Shown: in pieces, positions 5,282-6,204 of the stretch
Layout: every line of letters begins with the position of its first letter
How positions within the stretch are numbered: position 1 is the first letter of the stretch
Assembly: GCA_026993285.1 (NCBI GenBank)
Contig: JALWTZ010000220.1
Location: forward strand, 1-6,204
Direction of reading: 5' to 3'
Length of the DNA: 6,204 nucleotides
Origin: Lysobacterales bacterium
GTDB lineage: Bacteria; Pseudomonadota; Gammaproteobacteria; Xanthomonadales; S139-57
Translations under genes and position numbers: made by a program
The notes under the pieces: generated by a model
Databases searched by the model: none
Seen by the model: the letters and a program-made list of their open reading frames with translations, nothing else
What the model was told of the DNA's origin: nothing

Positions 5282-6204
5282 ATGAGTTCGAACGCGCGCA
5301 TTCTGGTACTCGGTGCCGGTTCCTGGGGTACTGCTCTGGCCACCCATCTGGCCGAAGGGGTGGCCCAGGTACGGTTGTGGGGCCGTAACGCCGCACAAAT
5401 GGCCGCCATGGCCGAGTGTGGTGAAAATGCGCGTTATCTGCCGGGCATACCGCTCAGCCCGAAACTGGGCTACGAGGCGGATCTTGAACAGGGCCTGGAC
5501 TGGGCCGATGCCGTATTGCTGGTTACCCCCAGCGACAGCTTTGCCACCATGCTCGATCGCATGGCACCGGCATTGCAAGGCAAGCCCTTTGCCTGGGCCT
5601 GCAAGGGATTTGAAAATGGCACCGGCCGCCTGTTGCATGAAGTGGCTCAGGCCCGTCTGGGCACGGATGCCTCGCTTGCGGTAGTCACCGGCCCCTCCTT
5701 TGCCAAAGAGGTGGCGCAAGGTCTGCCCACGGCCATGACCGTGGCCTGCACACAGGCTCGAGAAGCGGAACAGTGGGCCGGCTGGCTGCACCATGCACGC
5801 ATGCGTGTCTACACCTCACCGGATATCATTGGCGCCGAACTGGGGGGTGCGGTCAAAAATGTGATGGCAATCGCCACCGGCCTTTCCGACGGCATGCAAC
5901 TGGGGCACAACGCCCAGGCCGCCATCATCACCCGCGGGCTGGCGGAAATCATGCGCCTGGGGCTGGCACTGGGCGCCCTGCCCGAGACCCTGATGGGTCT
6001 GGCCGGGCTGGGTGATCTGGTACTGACCTGCACCGCCAACCTTTCCCGCAATCGTCGCATGGGGCTGGCACTGGGCAAGGGCCTGAGCGTGGCCCAGGCC
6101 CAGGAAGAAATCGGCCAGCATGTGGAAGGCGTGCGCAACGCCGCCGAAGTGCTGCGCCTGGCCGAACGAGCCGGCGTGGAAATGCCCATCTCCGAACAGG
6201 TGGC
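5282..6204 (+). CDS. gpsA: NAD(P)-dependent glycerol-3-phosphate dehydrogenase (3' end outside window)
   Basis: The first 307 codons of a protein that is usually about 330-340 residues, so some 30 are missing at the right edge. The enzyme reduces dihydroxyacetone phosphate to sn-glycerol-3-phosphate, the backbone for phospholipid synthesis, in the cytoplasm. The N-terminal dinucleotide-binding motif is GAGSWGTALA (11-20). A conserved GPSFAKEVAQGLPTA follows at 137-151. The catalytic lysine lies in ELGGAVKN (Lys192), and the C-terminal domain shows GLGDLVLTCTANLSRNRRMG (242-261). The ATG gives a normal start with the motif 10 residues in. There is no clear ribosome site in the 6-base gap after secB, so translational coupling to secB is likely. 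No frameshift or stop is seen to the window edge. Confidence 0.98.
   Translation, partial: MSSNARILVLGAGSWGTALATHLAEGVAQVRLWGRNAAQMAAMAECGENARYLPGIPLSPKLGYEADLEQGLDWADAVLLVTPSDSFATMLDRMAPALQGKPFAWACKGFENGTGRLLHEVAQARLGTDASLAVVTGPSFAKEVAQGLPTAMTVACTQAREAEQWAGWLHHARMRVYTSPDIIGAELGGAVKNVMAIATGLSDGMQLGHNAQAAIITRGLAEIMRLGLALGALPETLMGLAGLGDLVLTCTANLSRNRRMGLALGKGLSVAQAQEEIGQHVEGVRNAAEVLRLAERAGVEMPISEQV

Noticed and set aside
4568..5794. Long open frame of 408 codons on the minus strand
   Set aside because: It lies antisense to the rhodanese, secB and gpsA genes, all of which have clear family motifs. The translated product is rich in Gly, His, Gln and Arg with no recognisable domain, as expected of a shadow frame in GC-rich DNA.
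1..6204. CRISPR array, insertion sequence, prophage, toxin-antitoxin or defence genes
   Set aside because: No spaced direct repeats, terminal inverted repeats, transposase or integrase motifs, or small toxin-antitoxin pairs were seen. Nearly all of the window is accounted for by recognised chromosomal genes, with no gap above about 200 bases.

Overview
The window looks like ordinary chromosome from a GC-rich (estimated by eye at roughly 60%) gammaproteobacterium. The rhodanese - secB - gpsA gene order is the one known from Gammaproteobacteria (E. coli yibN-grxC-secB-gpsA). The rplM-rpsI pair, SecB and Ung are all close to their usual proteobacterial forms. The genus cannot be fixed from sequence alone. 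A marine or halophilic lineage (Alcanivorax/Halomonas-like) is only a guess. No mobile element, CRISPR array, tRNA or rRNA was seen.

Layout. (1) Bases 1-475 hold the C-terminal membrane half of an RND/MMPL-type exporter, cut by the window edge. (2) After a 67-bp gap containing a perfect 12-bp inverted repeat, a 676-codon gene (543-2573, +) encodes a fusion of a DedA-type membrane domain, a PAP2-type membrane phosphatase domain and a C-terminal LssY-like domain. (3) It converges on ung (2440-3135, -), and the two coding regions overlap tail to tail by 134 bp. (4) The rplM-rpsI ribosomal protein operon (4083 to 3250, -) follows, ended by a clear intrinsic terminator between rpsI and ung, with a good sigma-70-like promoter upstream of rplM. 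(5) A divergent 201-bp intergenic region separates it from a rightward cluster: a membrane-anchored rhodanese (4285-4740), secB (4799-5275) and gpsA (5282 to the right edge, incomplete).

How the genes work together. The right-hand cluster joins sulfur transfer or redox (rhodanese), protein export (SecB, which hands unfolded preproteins to SecA) and phospholipid precursor synthesis (GpsA, sn-glycerol-3-phosphate). The grxC gene that sits between the rhodanese and secB in E. coli is absent here. The two left-hand genes are both membrane proteins of families linked to lipid or hydrophobe transport, but a shared pathway is only inferred.

I find no convincing new multi-gene system. The most unusual item is the DedA-PAP2-LssY fusion. 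Its PAP2 domain has lost the Lys/Arg of motif 1 and the Ser-Gly-His of motif 2 but keeps the Arg, His and Asp of motif 3. Its C-terminal tail is encoded antisense to the conserved end of ung.
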